Assembly (NCBI RefSeq): GCF_964275005.1
Contig: NC_092699.1
Span: 21,562,333 to 21,626,332, forward strand
Source of the DNA: Diadema setosum
Taxonomy: Eukaryota; Echinodermata; Echinoidea; Diadematoida; Diadematidae
Reading direction: 5' to 3'
DNA: 64,000 bases
Of the stretch, positions 21,943 to 33,371 are shown piece by piece; within the stretch, counting starts at the first letter, position 1, and each line of letters opens with the position of its first letter. Made by a program: the position numbers and the translations under genes. Under the pieces are notes generated by a model. The model made no database searches. It was not told the origin of the DNA and was given only the letters and a program-made list of their open reading frames with translations.

Positions 21943-23404
21943 TTCTGATCAGCTCCGCTTGGCCACGAGCTTGCTTGCAAATTGATGATACGAAGAGAAC
22001 CTGTTGCCTCAGTTACTTCAAAATGTTTTCGACATTGGTAGCATCAGAGCGAGCAGACTGTGTAATGGCAGACTGGCACTTCTTCTCGATGAATGAGCCA
22101 GGAATTCAGTGAAATGCTACAACTCAACAATGAAATAAACATACGAACAGTAAAGTTGTTCAAATCAGGAAAGGACTCGACTGCTGTTAGTGTTTAACCT
22201 GTAAAGAGTTGGGTGTTGTGTTTCAACTTGCAGAGCAACTGTTGTACAAAACCCGGCTACTTAATGCATCGCAAAAGTAAAGCAATACATAAAAGAGGTT
22301 GTCATTAGACATCAAAGCAGAGACCAAGAATGAGACTCGAAACCCAGACAGGCTAGGTTGGATGACCACACTCCCTCGGCCTCAGCAGAGCAGCAGGCAA
22401 GGGTACACGGCGCTCTGATACACCGACACGACCTCCTCTTGCCCCGAAGTGGAGTAGTAGGGCTGTACCTGATTTATCTGCCCCAGGTACTAGGTATTCG
22501 CAACGCTGAGGCTGGTGGTATCGTACACGACGGAGCGCACATGTGACACATACAACGCCTGTTATCTAGAAGTAGAACGAACGCCCCAGTCACCAAATTC
22601 ATGAACAAACTTAGGACTATCCTATCCTACAAAGGGGTTTGTCGTTTTATTACATTATCTTTGAACTAATGCTGCCTTCGTCAAGGCCAAATATCCCCGA
22701 CGTATATTACAGCATTACCATCACACAAAATATATTGTGAGATTTTGTATGTTGATTAATTGTTTTTGTGACAAAAATACAATTTAAGGTCGACACAGAA
22801 CGATATCACCCCTACGTAATAATAAACTAGTCTGAACAATATCGGGAGTAAACAAATGACCTCTCCTACACAGTACAGCATTATTGTGAGTTGCTTCCAC
22901 TTCAGTCTTCTGTGTAAATATGGTAACGACTAATGCAGCAGAGAGCAGAGGCTAGAAAACAGTTTAGTGTGCAAACACTTCCAGTACAAGACAAGTTTGA
23001 TAAGATTCATTAAGTGATCCGTCTCAGCGGTGGAATCCTGATGGATGAAAAGTGCAAGGGAATGCAAGGAGCTAGAGGTTCTGTGTCTGTTGTAATGCAT
23101 CATAGGTTATCCACTGAGTACCCTCATGGGCCTCACAAAATAGTATGATATATCACCAGTAGTATATCACGCGTAGTATATCATTATGTAATAATACACT
23201 CACATAATATTATGTACACACCGACTACACTCATCAGATAGTAATTTATAAGCACAAATTCGCACTGAATGCACACGCCCTCTCACAAACCCACACTTTT
23301 TTTCAACAGTCTTTATTTTATTTCTGTAATTTCACACGACAAAAACACTCATCTTGAATGTATAGGCCTACACGCAATGCAGTCTACAATCAGCAATGTT
23401 TGAT

Positions 23405-23480
23405 AAATCAAGGAGGTACAATGTTTGATAAATCAAGGAGGTACTAGTACCTCCTACTAGAGGTACTAGTACCTCCTTGG
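23405..23480. repeat. Nested palindrome with short direct repeat
   Basis: GTTTGATAAATCAAGGAGG occurs twice in tandem (period about 25). The second copy runs into the perfect 20-bp palindrome AGGAGGTACTAGTACCTCCT, and a second inverted copy AGGTACTAGTACCTCCTT follows after ACTAG. The segment could extrude as alternative hairpins. A related AAGGAGGT/ACCTCCTT hairpin is at 18686-18712. Confidence 0.85.
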
Positions 23481-23659
23481 ATAAATTAAAAAAAAAGAAG
23501 ATAAATCAGTTCGTGACCCGAAATAGGCATTAGCCTAATAGAAAGTAGCAGAAAGAGTAGAAAGAAAAAAAAAAAGACTAATATGCGTTAAACAGCGAAA
23601 AGAAAATACAGACGTTTGAGCCTAAATAACTATATCATGTGGGTTGGAGGAATACAACA

Positions 23660-23830
23660 GTATTCCTAGAACACATCTGCATTCAGTAAAGTTTGAGGAA
23701 AATCGGACAATCTATTAAAAAGTTCACAATCTTTAAAGTTTATGTGCCGTCATCGCCGGATGAGAAGACTACAATGGATGGTGACGTAACTGCAGGACAG
23801 CATGCAGAAAATAGTAATGCTAAAACATAG
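23660..23830 (+). repeat. Fragment related to the TTAA-AGGACAAGTTCACC element
   Basis: GAGGAAAATCGGACAATC, the phrase AAAGTTCACAATCTTTAAAGTT and GGATGAGAAGACTACAATGG parallel 14540-14650. Both ends are missing. Confidence 0.6.
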
Positions 23831-24199
23831 TTTTCTAAAAGGGCTAAAAATTCACCTTCAAATAATTAGAATTTGTGTGAAGTACATGCATGATCAAAAT
23901 GATCTACCAAGAAACTTGTCTGGATGACGCGATTTGCCAGGATAATGAGTTGTTTGTGCGCTGGGAGTATACCAGGACCTATTTTGAGGTCAGAAAAGTG
24001 TAGATCGCAGTACCCGTAGAGCCCTCCCGGTTCAGTTGTGGATAGGTAGAATGTTACCTGATGATCGACCGTGCATGCCATATGATTATTATAGCAATTA
24101 TTGCCACTCTGCGGTTGAGATCTATGACTATTCGTTTCTGATTGAGAAAAAGTCAGCCATCTCTGGACATTGTGTTGTCAATGCTTTGTTATACCCCAG

Positions 24200-24375
24200 T
24201 AGAATTTAGATTGGCAATCCGTTATTCATGTAACAAGGTATACATTGAAATACAGGACATTGAAAATCGTTCAACTCATGAACAATTAGATATTATTGAT
24301 GAGTTATATTTGGATTTTCGAAGAGAAAGAAATAACAGGCCCCGGTTGGTAATGGAAATAGTCGAGAAGAGGTAA
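24200..24375 (+). CDS. Candidate exon encoding a death-fold domain
   Basis: After an acceptor (CTTTGTTATACCCCAG) the frame reads EFRLAIRYSCNKVYIEIQDI, then ENRSTHEQLDIIDELYLDF and RRERNNRPRLVMEIVEKR. It ends either at a GT donor (GTAAAA, exon end 24371) or at the TAA at 24373. The spacing of RLA, an Ile-x-x-IE pair, EQ-x5-L and a terminal L-x5-VEK parallels helices 2-6 of death domains such as that of FADD, where W replaces this F. Death domains are protein-protein adaptors in apoptosis and innate immunity, and are numerous in sea urchins. The match is by eye; no partner exons were found, so it may be a lone fragment. Confidence 0.4.
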
Positions 24376-26312
24376 AAAAAAAAAAAAATCGCAATGACGC
24401 GAGGGACGCTGTAGGCTCTGCACAGCAGGAAATGGAACCGATTATTCTTAAATGGATATAATAACACTGTAATCTTTTACTCGATAGCTATATCTGCCAT
24501 TTTGCATGATTGTTGTGTGGATGGCGTATGTGTTCAGTGAGCATAATATGTACACATCCGTTCTGTATGTTACGCTTGATTTGTAGGTAATAGACAGAAT
24601 CTCCAAACCTCGGAGCTTTGAATTGGAGAGGCCTAACTATACACAAACCGCTGGAATTGAACAATTCTGTACGTGCCATCCTATACCTCATGTTCAAATT
24701 GCCTCTAATGAAGTGAATCACTGGCAGTAGTACTTCCATTTGATTCTGACAAAAAAAAAAAAAAACTATTAAAAACCTAGAAACGTTTTGATGAGTTGAA
24801 ATAGTCTTTATGTTTTCGTAGAACATTGATATGGTCAGTCACATTCACAAACATACCAAGAGGTGATGATGAGCTGATGATGAGGTTTCCTTTGTTTGCA
24901 AACAAAAATCTTGACTGAATATACAAAACGTATATAGTTAGTGTTGTGTGATCTCGCCCTGATAGCCTTGCACCTAGATATCAACATCGAGCACATATAA
25001 ACAACTTTATGAATCCGTTGCACCTGGTTTGTACTTTGATTTTAATGTGCATACGAATGGCTTGTACAATTATGAAAGTTTAAAATTATTTGATATGACA
25101 CCACATGCGCGCAGACGCATGAACACAGCGCATCGTGAGCCTCGTCCCATCAGGTAAACTCAAACCTATAGACCATCTCTTCTCACCTCCCATGCCTATA
25201 CGAGTTCCATGCGACTGAGAAAGTACACGGCTATTTGCCCGTCCATTTTCCGATAGATAAAAATCAATTTACCTGTCATATACAATGTCATTCTTCGATG
25301 GATTAACAATCGGTCGATCTAGTACCTAAACTATTTGTAAGCTTGTAAGCTTAAATTTGTAAGCATGGTTATCGATCAGAGTTTAATTCGAGTTCAACGT
25401 AGGATAGCACATCCTGTCTATACCTGAAATCGATCGACAAACGTCGTCTGGTTTTGAGAGTAGTCGATGCGTGGATCAGTCGACATTATCTAAGCATCAT
25501 GACAAGCAGTGTATAACTAATCGCCTGGATTGAGATGTCAAGCAGCTCTGACTGAGCTAGCGTCTTAATACCTGGTCTGCTTTGAAAGACGGTATGTCAT
25601 TTACACATGTAGAGTGAATGCAGATAACACCACATCACTTTTTGCGATTACCGTCTACAAAGAATGGCCAAATAACAATCTGTGTGAGATATAGGGGCTA
25701 AAGTAGGGAGGTAGAATTGCGACTGTGTGTGCCCATAATAAGATTGTGATTATCTGTAAGACACACAGATATCAGATAGTTAGATAAGCGTAAGATATCT
25801 CTCCGCTGTAAAAGAAAAAAGGAAAGAAAGAAAGAAAGAAAGAAGAAGAAGAAGGTTCTCTCACAACCAGGAAGAAAGAATACAATGTATAGGTTTTATC
25901 GCTATTATCAAAGCGTTTTCTTTATTTGAGACCTCAATTATCGCGCTCCGCAAAGGTTTAAAAAGTGATTTCGTGTATGATGGCAAGCAATGGTATTGAT
26001 ACCAGGTACAGACTCGCACAGTATTGATGGCCTATTTCATCGACAATTTTGTCGTGTTATTTTGTGTGTGTGTGCAGTTTTGTTTTTTCTTTTTCTTTTC
26101 TTTTCTTTTCTTTTTTGTCTAACTGTAACTACCTTCAGAAAGTTTATCCGCACCATAATCAATATCTGCATAAACACAAAGGGGTTTTGAAGGCATACCC
26201 TATACACATGGCTATGGTCACCCCACCCCCACCCCCAACAGACACGCACGCGCGTACGCACACACAGGCGTCTTCAGTCTAAAAATGACATAAAATGAAA
26301 TGAAATAAAATT
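24376..26312. other. Non-coding stretch, weak minus-strand exon candidate
   Basis: On the minus strand, 24488-24743 follows a perfect-looking acceptor (a run of 14 T then GTCAG) and stays open for 84 codons (FKAPRFGDSVYYLQIKR) to a stop, but the T run is a plain homopolymer and no family is recognised. Purine microsatellites lie at 25815-25855 (AAAG/AAG) and a (TTTTC)n at 26087-26115. Confidence 0.35.
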
Positions 26313-27415
26313 AAACTAGAAATGTCACTATGGTGACTGGTATGCTTCCGCCATAATGCAAGGTTCTCCCAAAAGTCTGTGGTGCGTCTTGACAATGTGT
26401 GACAACAGTTTCACATAATTGGCAAAAATTTAAAATGACATGTTTGTCACAAATGTGTTATTGTTCACTTTCTCTGAAGTAGGTTTAATTGGAGCAATGG
26501 CTGAGATAGTTTTACATTGGGTACTGCCCAAGGTATTGTAGAAAAGTGTAATTTCAGCATTGTATATTTGTATATGTATATTTTATTGTATTATATTGTA
26601 TATTTTAACCTGACCTTTGACCCTTGACCCTAAGATTACCCATGGAATCACTGTCAGGCAGTAAATGCATAGATTTATGTACTTAAGTTTCATGACCGTA
26701 CCTTTAGCCACTTCCATGATATGGCGGAAGAATTAGTGAAATTTAGCATTTTCGCTTGACTTTTGACCTTTTGAGCTTTGACCCTTTGTTCAAAGAGAAT
26801 CTCTATAGGGTAATACATTTTTATACACTAAGTTTTAAGAACATACCTTCAGGCATTGTATATGGGGGAAATAATCGAATTTCGAGAAGTTGACCTTGAC
26901 CTTTGACCATAATGACCCCTAAATTCCCATGAGAATCACTGTCAGGCAGTACATGCATATTATGTACTCAAGGGAGTTCCATGAAGAAACCTTGGACTAT
27001 TTCTGAGATACACCAATGGAGAAATAACCTAATTTTAGCACTTTCACCTGAACTTTGACTTGGACCTTTGTCCTCATGGCGCAAAATTTTCTCTATCGAA
27101 TCTTTATCGGGTAATACATGTATAGACTAAGTTTCAAAAAATACTTAGAGGTATATACATGGGGGAAATAGTAACATTTTGAGCATTTTACCTTGACCTT
27201 GGACATAATGCAACCAAAAGTTGATAGGCACAACTTCGTCCACTCATGCATATACATGTCAAGAGTCATTGTACCTCAAACGTTTGTTGTTGTTGTTTGT
27301 TTGTTTTTTAGTTACGTTGTCCACAAAACTGATTACGGACAGACGGACGGACGGAAGGACGGACAACCCGAAAACATAATGCTCCGGCGACACTTCGTGT
27401 TGGAGGCATAAAAAT
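26313..27415 (+). repeat. Dispersed repeat with TATGCCTCCGCC/GGCGGAGGCATA-type ends and DR1 motifs
   Basis: It starts AAACTAGAAATGTCACTATGG with TATGCTTCCGCC and ends with GGACGGACGGAAGGACGGAC, CCCGAAAACATAATGC and GGAGGCATAAAAA. Inside, TGACCTTTGACC and variants recur at about 26615, 26755, 26890, 27055 and 27190, each followed by a similar 140-150-base phrase. A 344-bp short relative with the same two ends is at 42917-43260, and a third related block is at 37075-37895. Confidence 0.85.
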
Positions 27416-28046
27416 GGTGGGGGGGGGGGGTTAAACCTTGCCCCAATAGGAGAAATACTGAGTAATATGGACCGTCCCACACATTACAAAAACACATACT
27501 ACAGACAATTATTTTAATGTGTTCTCTTGGTAGATCCTGATGAGGGCCATGACAGGCCGAGAGCTTGATTAAAAGGAAAGGTTGAGAGCAACGCTTACGT
27601 CCTCCTCAAATTTGGATTTGAAATTAGACGGTATAACATAAATAATAGCACATAACTCCACAAATGCTCAAGTATATATTATGTTGTCAATACCAACAGT
27701 TTATTTGAAGAACACACAACTTTTCGGGCACCCTGCCCTTTAAAGTGATTTTGATCCAAAGCCAGCCTGCCTTTTGTTGCTATAGTGTGGAGGCGTATGA
27801 CCAGAAGTGACCCATAATATCAGCGAGAATCAAAGCGGACAGACTGCGTGGGCAGTCATTGTAGACGATCATTATTCAAAGAATAAAGGTAAACAAACAT
27901 AGCTATTAGCCATTCTGCATTGCATTGTCTGGGTGTGATAGGTGAATCTAGACAATCAATAGATCAAAAATAGTAACAGCGGATGTGTAATGAGATTGCG
28001 ACAAACAGCGTCTATGGTGTTTTGTTTTCTGTCAACCCCCATGTGT
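27416..28046. other. Non-coding stretch
   Basis: A G run at 27419-27430 follows the repeat. No gene, repeat partner or structure recognised. Confidence 0.4.
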
Positions 28047-28258
28047 CTGTCTATTGTTGTGTGAAAATTATTTGCTTCAGATATTCTCCAGGTTAGCATG
28101 CCTGTACAGTGACGGGGCATTAAACTGCACATTACTTGAATATCTGAAGCAAATAATTTTCACACAACAATGTACTCTTAAATGAATCCCACAAGAATTG
28201 GAACAATCATCCCCCAGCATTCCCACTGATTCCCACTGATCAGTTACTAGCCATCCCC
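28047..28258. mobile_element. Partial copy of the 4522-4879 foldback family
   Basis: The right part (ATTACTTGAATAT to ACTAGCCATCCCC) matches the right arm of the 4522-4879 element at about 85-90%. The left arm is shortened: only ATTGTTGTGTGAAAATTATT and TGCTTCAGATATTC remain, and these pair with the right arm to form a perfect stem of about 34 bp. Hence the copy is a nested hairpin with an internal deletion. TTAA flanks are not retained. Confidence 0.8.
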
Positions 28259-28571
28259 TACAAAGGCTACAAACCACAGTCCTTACGCACCCACCTCTCC
28301 CCCAAACGCACACACATGACCATCCCTATGCGCAAGATCATTCGTGTTTGAACTTTCACTCACAAAAGATAAACAACCCTACACACAAAGCATATAATAT
28401 CATTATAAGTGATGAATCTACGACTAAAATCAGTGTGACTGAATGACCTGTGACATGTTTTTCAGATTCCTATATAGGCAATCGGTTCCATTCTTTGATT
28501 CAACGGAATAAAAATAGCATTTTCTCGATAGAGGTTTTGTGGGCAAAACGTCAGGTCTAAGGATTATGCAC

Positions 28572-28640
28572 ATGCCCAGGGCAGGATTCGAACCCAAGGC
28601 CTTTTGCCTCTAAGCAGGTCAAAAGCCTCGTGCCCGTGTT
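28572..28640 (-). ncRNA. tRNA-like segment (SINE or tRNA-fossil)
   Basis: On the minus strand GGGTTCGAATCCTGCC provides a perfect RNA polymerase III B box (GGTTCGAATCC), preceded by a GGCTTTTG...CAAAAGGCC hairpin where an anticodon or variable arm would be. The acceptor stem and D arm are not convincing. It is probably a tRNA-derived SINE end or a degraded tRNA copy, not an active gene. It abuts a TTAA element at 28643. Confidence 0.4.
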
Positions 28641-28642
28641 AA

Positions 28643-29196
28643 AGGTAGGGGATACCTTTTACAGAACTCCTAAAATGCAGCAAAACATTAAATATGAACC
28701 TCAGTGGACTTGTTTAGGCCACTGCTTAGAAATTTGGAAGTCAACAGTTATCTACAATTTGAATAATGCACAAAACATAACTACTCAGTAGTTCTGTGTG
28801 TCAGCCACACTTAAGCCTTTTTGTTGCAGTCTTCTGTATCTTTTATCTATAAACATAAATCTAAAAGTATAAGAGCTGATGTAATAACATATAGAGTGTG
28901 TGGCAAGAATGTATATAGAAATGTTTGTAAGTTTTGATGAACTTTATTCACAAAATATACATGATGGACACCCACATGCAGTGCATGGGTCTGCAAAGGT
29001 AGCCTAGTAATGTACTGGAATTTACGGTGAGCCCCGAAAAAAATTCAATTCAAAATCTAACGGTCAATAAAAATGTACTAAATGTTACCTTCCACTTTCA
29101 ATACTTTATGGGAGTTTCTAAAATGATACTCTCTTCAACATACCACTGTGTTTATACAACTCTTCATTTAAGGCATGCAAATGGGATTCCCTACCT
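28643..29196. mobile_element. TTAA-flanked miniature inverted-repeat element
   Basis: TTAA at 28639-28642 and 29197-29200 flank 554 bp whose ends are AGGTAGGGGATACC and, read inward from the right, AGGTAGGGAATCCC. There is no coding capacity. With the elements at 4522 and 8827 it makes three complete TTAA insertions starting AGG, but the inner sequences are unrelated, so they are separate families with a common mechanism. Confidence 0.85.
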
Positions 29197-29663
29197 TTAA
29201 GGGGCAACATCTAAAATTAGTTCCAGGGGCATTATTCTTCTTCTTCCTTATACCTATTACAAAGCACGATACATGACAGGTGATTATCAAAGGATGATAA
29301 TGATATTTAAGTGTGACTTACGATTATATTTCAAAGATGGGATACACCTGACGTGACTTGTCTAAAATGTTGATTTGCTAAAATTGATGGTCTGAAAGCA
29401 GAAGTCCAATCCATAATCAACTGAAGAAGACTTCAATGACAAAGTAAAAGAGGAATAGAATAAAACCGTGAAACTTTAATCACATCGGACTGAAAAAAGT
29501 TATAGAATGGCAAAAAGTTCATAAAATCAGACATAGAACAAAAAATCCACGAAATATGAAATTTGTCTGTTTTCACAGATGATATCGGTTGCAAACACCA
29601 CAAATGAAATGTCCTATATCATTCTTCAATTGATTTGTTCACACAGGAAAATACGCAATCATT
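29197..29663. other. Non-coding stretch
   Basis: No gene or repeat recognised between the TTAA element and the next dispersed repeat. Confidence 0.4.
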
Positions 29664-30482
29664 ATTACCTCCGCCAGTTGGTGAAACCATGGACCTAAAT
29701 TTTTGTTGTTGGTCCATGGTGAAACCTACGACCGGTGGAGGTTGTTTTTGGTTGCATGGTGCGTTCATGATGAGGTAGAGTGTATTCATAATAAAGTAAG
29801 AAAAGCATAATTAGATATGGGGTTATGAGGTCAAAGGTCAAAGGTTATTAGGGTCATATAGGACATAAAATAATCTTAATCTCCCAATAACTCGGCAATG
29901 GATGATCAGATTTTCATCAAATGCATTATGCAGATGTCCCTATACCTCCATGTTTGTGTTGAATATACAGTATGTCCCCCCCCAAAAAAAAAAAAAAAAT
30001 ACGATCAAATTTTTGCATTGATAACACCTAATCTTAATGCTACTTAAGGGTCTTAAAATATAACATCTTAGCTCTATTTTGCAGAAAACCCAATTCAATT
30101 TGGTTAAGCAGTCACGGAGAAATGTGGAATATTGTAAAGCATGTCATGAGTCTGATTCTTCCAAGTTCAGCACTTCGATGCTTTTGTGTGTGAATACAAT
30201 ATAGACAGAACTTGGAGGGAAGAGATTCTTGACATCCTCTACAAAATTCCTCATTTCTCTTTGACCACTGAAGCAGATCGAATGGGGTTTTCTGTAAGAT
30301 GTGGGCAATGAGTTACAGTTTCATACCCTGAATTTGTATTTGGATTGATTCATTATTTTTAAAGATATCATTGCGGAGGGTACCGTTGTAATTTTTGGGG
30401 GACATACGGTACTGCCTCCGGAATGGCGATATTTTCATCACGGTTGCTTGGCGGAGGTCTGCTCTCTCGGAGTGCTCCTCTG
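29664..30482. repeat. Dispersed repeat with ACCTCCGCC/GGCGGAGGT ends
   Basis: The left end TTACCTCCGCCAGTTGG carries its own foldback (CCATGGACC...GGTCCATGG then GGTGGAGGT). Near 29827 it has GAGGTCAAAGGTCAAAGG, a perfect DR1-type nuclear receptor motif. The right end has CGGTTGCTTGGCGGAGGTCT and CTCTCGGAGTGCTC. The architecture is the same as in the repeats at 17127, 26313 and 42917, with different interiors. Confidence 0.75.
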
Positions 30483-33270
30483 GTAATATCTCTGTTGATG
30501 GTAATGACAGTGACAACTCTTCCTACCTATATACAATTCACTAATGCCTAGGTTTTGCACCTCTACCATACTTGGATTAGGAATGTAAAGTCCATACTTT
30601 TGTATTTTATTTCAAAAGGGGGAAATCAGAGAGATTTATATGTGACAGATCAATGTAGGCTCACCCCGCAGTCATTGTCTGCTCTGATCTGCACAATGGG
30701 TATACCATCACAACTGCTTCATGAAAACATGTAAATTCAGACTGCCTGGTCTCCCGTTTTGATCAATATTCAAGGCTATTTTTTTCTTGATTTTGATTAA
30801 AGAAAAAGATTGACTGCACAGAGCGAATGTCATTGCCTATATATAAGATAAAAACAAGAAACACACACACACAAATCAAATCAAACAAAAGACGAGATGT
30901 TATGAAAACTTATTGGGATAACCACATCGATTTCGGATTTTTTTTTTCTTTCCCATATTGCTGTACAGATAATGATGACGCTAATCAACATCGCTTATAT
31001 AGCACATAACGCAAAGCGTATTATAGCAGTATGTTCCTATGCGCTGAAGAAAAGGAAAGACTTGTGGTATAGGTACCATTTCTGTCCTCAGAAACTGATA
31101 TGAGGAGCGGAATTTGCCTTACAATATACCCGTATATGTATGCATTAAATTGTCGTTCTGCTCATTATCAATCACAATAACTCCAAAGCACCCCCCTCTC
31201 ACACACTTCTACAGTAACACACCCCCATGCTTTACAAAACAGACTGAGAGAGTATATTGGTTTGATTATAAGATATTGAATATTGCGAACATTTCATCAT
31301 TGTAAGTTACGAGGTATCAATCAGTCTATCTATATTTTGATTGATTCATAATTATTCGGGCGGGGAGACATGTAGGAAATGTTTTATTATATACTGACAT
31401 GAAATGGTCAAAATAATGACATAAATGACATAGATGGATAGTTTCTGCAAGAGGCGAGTGCGCGGAAATTTTACAGAGGTTTTGCCATTGGCAATAGGCA
31501 AGGGCTGAAGCAATTGCTTCAAGTTATTGTTGGTCCCTTGACAATAAGGAAGCAACTCTATTAACCCCAAATTCCGTTGGGAAACCATGGTAACACAAAA
31601 AAGTGATATTGGCCCAGAATTGCTTCCATTATCACCCTTATTCGCTGTTGAGGTTGAGTGTGAGGGCTGGCATGGAATTCATGTGGGTGGAAGGTGAAGA
31701 TAAAGTATCAGCGATTTATGTACGAAGGAATGATCAATGTGCCAGTTGAACTTATTTTCACCGACTGAGTGAAGAACTGGCAAAGGCTAAAAACAGTGAT
31801 GGTCAACATAAAGACAACTGACAATGCGTCTAATCATTCATGATTTCATCTATATGACTGTGTTGTGTGATGTTATGATTCGATAGAGGATCAATGATGA
31901 GCTATTCATCGGAATGCCAATCGCATGAAAATCATAAATCGTAAACAAAACGAATATTTCAGCGAGCTGCGGAATAGGTGCGCATTTACTTTTTCTCCTG
32001 TCCTTGTTTGAATAACGACTTACAAAACTGTCCCTTTCCAGTCGCGCTATACAGTACGTATAAAAGGGCAACTATACCTATGTTGAAGGAATATGAACAG
32101 TTATACGATGTACACATTGTTCTTAGTTGCAACTATTATGACCAATCAAATACGATAAATTTGAAACGACAGCAGTTCATTGGTTTGTTTTTTTAAGAAC
32201 ATTCTTGACAGTACCTTAATCCCCCAGATTTCGAGATATATACGGTATTTTACCAAAACATTACGAACGACTAATGCACACTCAAATACACTTGTTTAGT
32301 CGATATCTCATACCGTAGATAGCTTCTACTAACATTACCTGGCACTCGAGAGATTTCTAGCCTCACGAGTTTTCTCCCTCTGCTGGGTCCATCAGCAATG
32401 CAGTCAAATTCTTGAAATGTAAAATAAGTTTCTTGAAATATGGGTTGAGGATGAGCACGTTCAAGTTCAACGATAAAGTATGGCCAAGTCTAAAAAAGAA
32501 AATGAAAGGGAAATTAGAGTAGATAGATTGGATTCGTATCGATGGTTGTTGCTAGACGTTTAGCGCATATATTATGTGGATTCACTAAATGCAGAAATAT
32601 TAGTACAGTATAGTACACATGAGAAAAAATGGATAATCCCTTCAAAAGTTCGTACATTTTTCAAACTTTGTTGTCATTGCTGAATAGGAGGAGACTACAT
32701 GTACCATAATTTGTAATGTCACGGTAGGGGATCGATATGTAAACAACACATTTTCGATTCTTTTTTATGACATCAGCAAAGACTTTTGACCTTGCCAGAC
32801 TGCTCCCATATTTGAACCTGACCGACATTCTAAGGTTATGTACCTGTGGTGTGTGCTTGGTGGCCATATAGGTCAACCTGTGGAAAGTTAGTGAGAGTTC
32901 ATCAAATCGTTGACGACGCCGACGACGACGAGTCGGAGGCGGCGGCTAAAAATGACAGCTTTGTCTCGCTTCCCCTCCGCAAGAGAGACAAAAATGAAAT
33001 TTGTGGAATTCTATCAATATTTTTAATTTCATTGTTATTTCTTTCGGTCCATTGCCTTTAATCAAACGAACTTTCCTTCCCTAAACAGTGCGTAACTATT
33101 AAAAATAAATAAATAAATACTAAATGCATAGCGGATTGGTAGTGCTGTATGACATCATGTGAGTCTGATTTACACACGTATTCAATACTTTTTCGTGGCA
33201 GATGTTAAACTTTGTTCAAAATACCAACTGCTAATGAATACTTCAGAGGATCCTTTGCTTTTTTTCATTC
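30483..33270. other. Non-coding stretch
   Basis: No gene recognised. At 32910-32950 GACGACG/GGCGGC triplets precede TCTCGCTTCCCCTCCGCAAG and GAGAGACAAAAATG, a palindromic end like those of the GGCGGAG repeats, so 32700-33000 may be another diverged member. AATA repeats lie near 33100-33120. Confidence 0.4.
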
Positions 33271-33293
33271 ACACACACACACACACACACACA

Positions 33294-33368
<75 letters not shown>
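33271..33368. repeat. (CA)n microsatellite
   Basis: About 98 bases of CA dinucleotide with one ACGC interruption near 33294. The poly-His/Thr and Val/Cys frames across it are artefacts. Confidence 0.97.

Positions 33369-33371
<3 letters not shown>

Larger units (their letters stand above)
21943..24199. other. Upstream region with CpG-rich block; otherwise non-coding
   Basis: Immediately upstream of the signal-peptide exon on the minus strand. A GC- and CpG-rich block at 22358-22550 is open on the plus strand for 62 codons and could be a 5' leader exon or promoter-proximal DNA of the minus-strand gene. The rest holds short AT-rich stretches, the palindrome cluster at 23405-23480 and the repeat fragment at 23660-23830. 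Confidence 0.4.

Noticed and set aside
22358-22546. 62-codon plus-strand frame in CpG-rich DNA
   Set aside because: GC-rich DNA has few stops; no domain and no splice partners. It is treated as possible leader or promoter DNA of the minus-strand gene.
24488-24743. Minus-strand 84-codon frame after a T14-GTCAG acceptor
   Set aside because: The pyrimidine tract is a simple homopolymer, no donor-bearing partner exon was found and the peptide is not recognised.
28572-28640. Functional tRNA gene
   Set aside because: Only the B box and T-arm region are convincing; acceptor stem and D arm do not pair, so only a tRNA-like fossil is reported.
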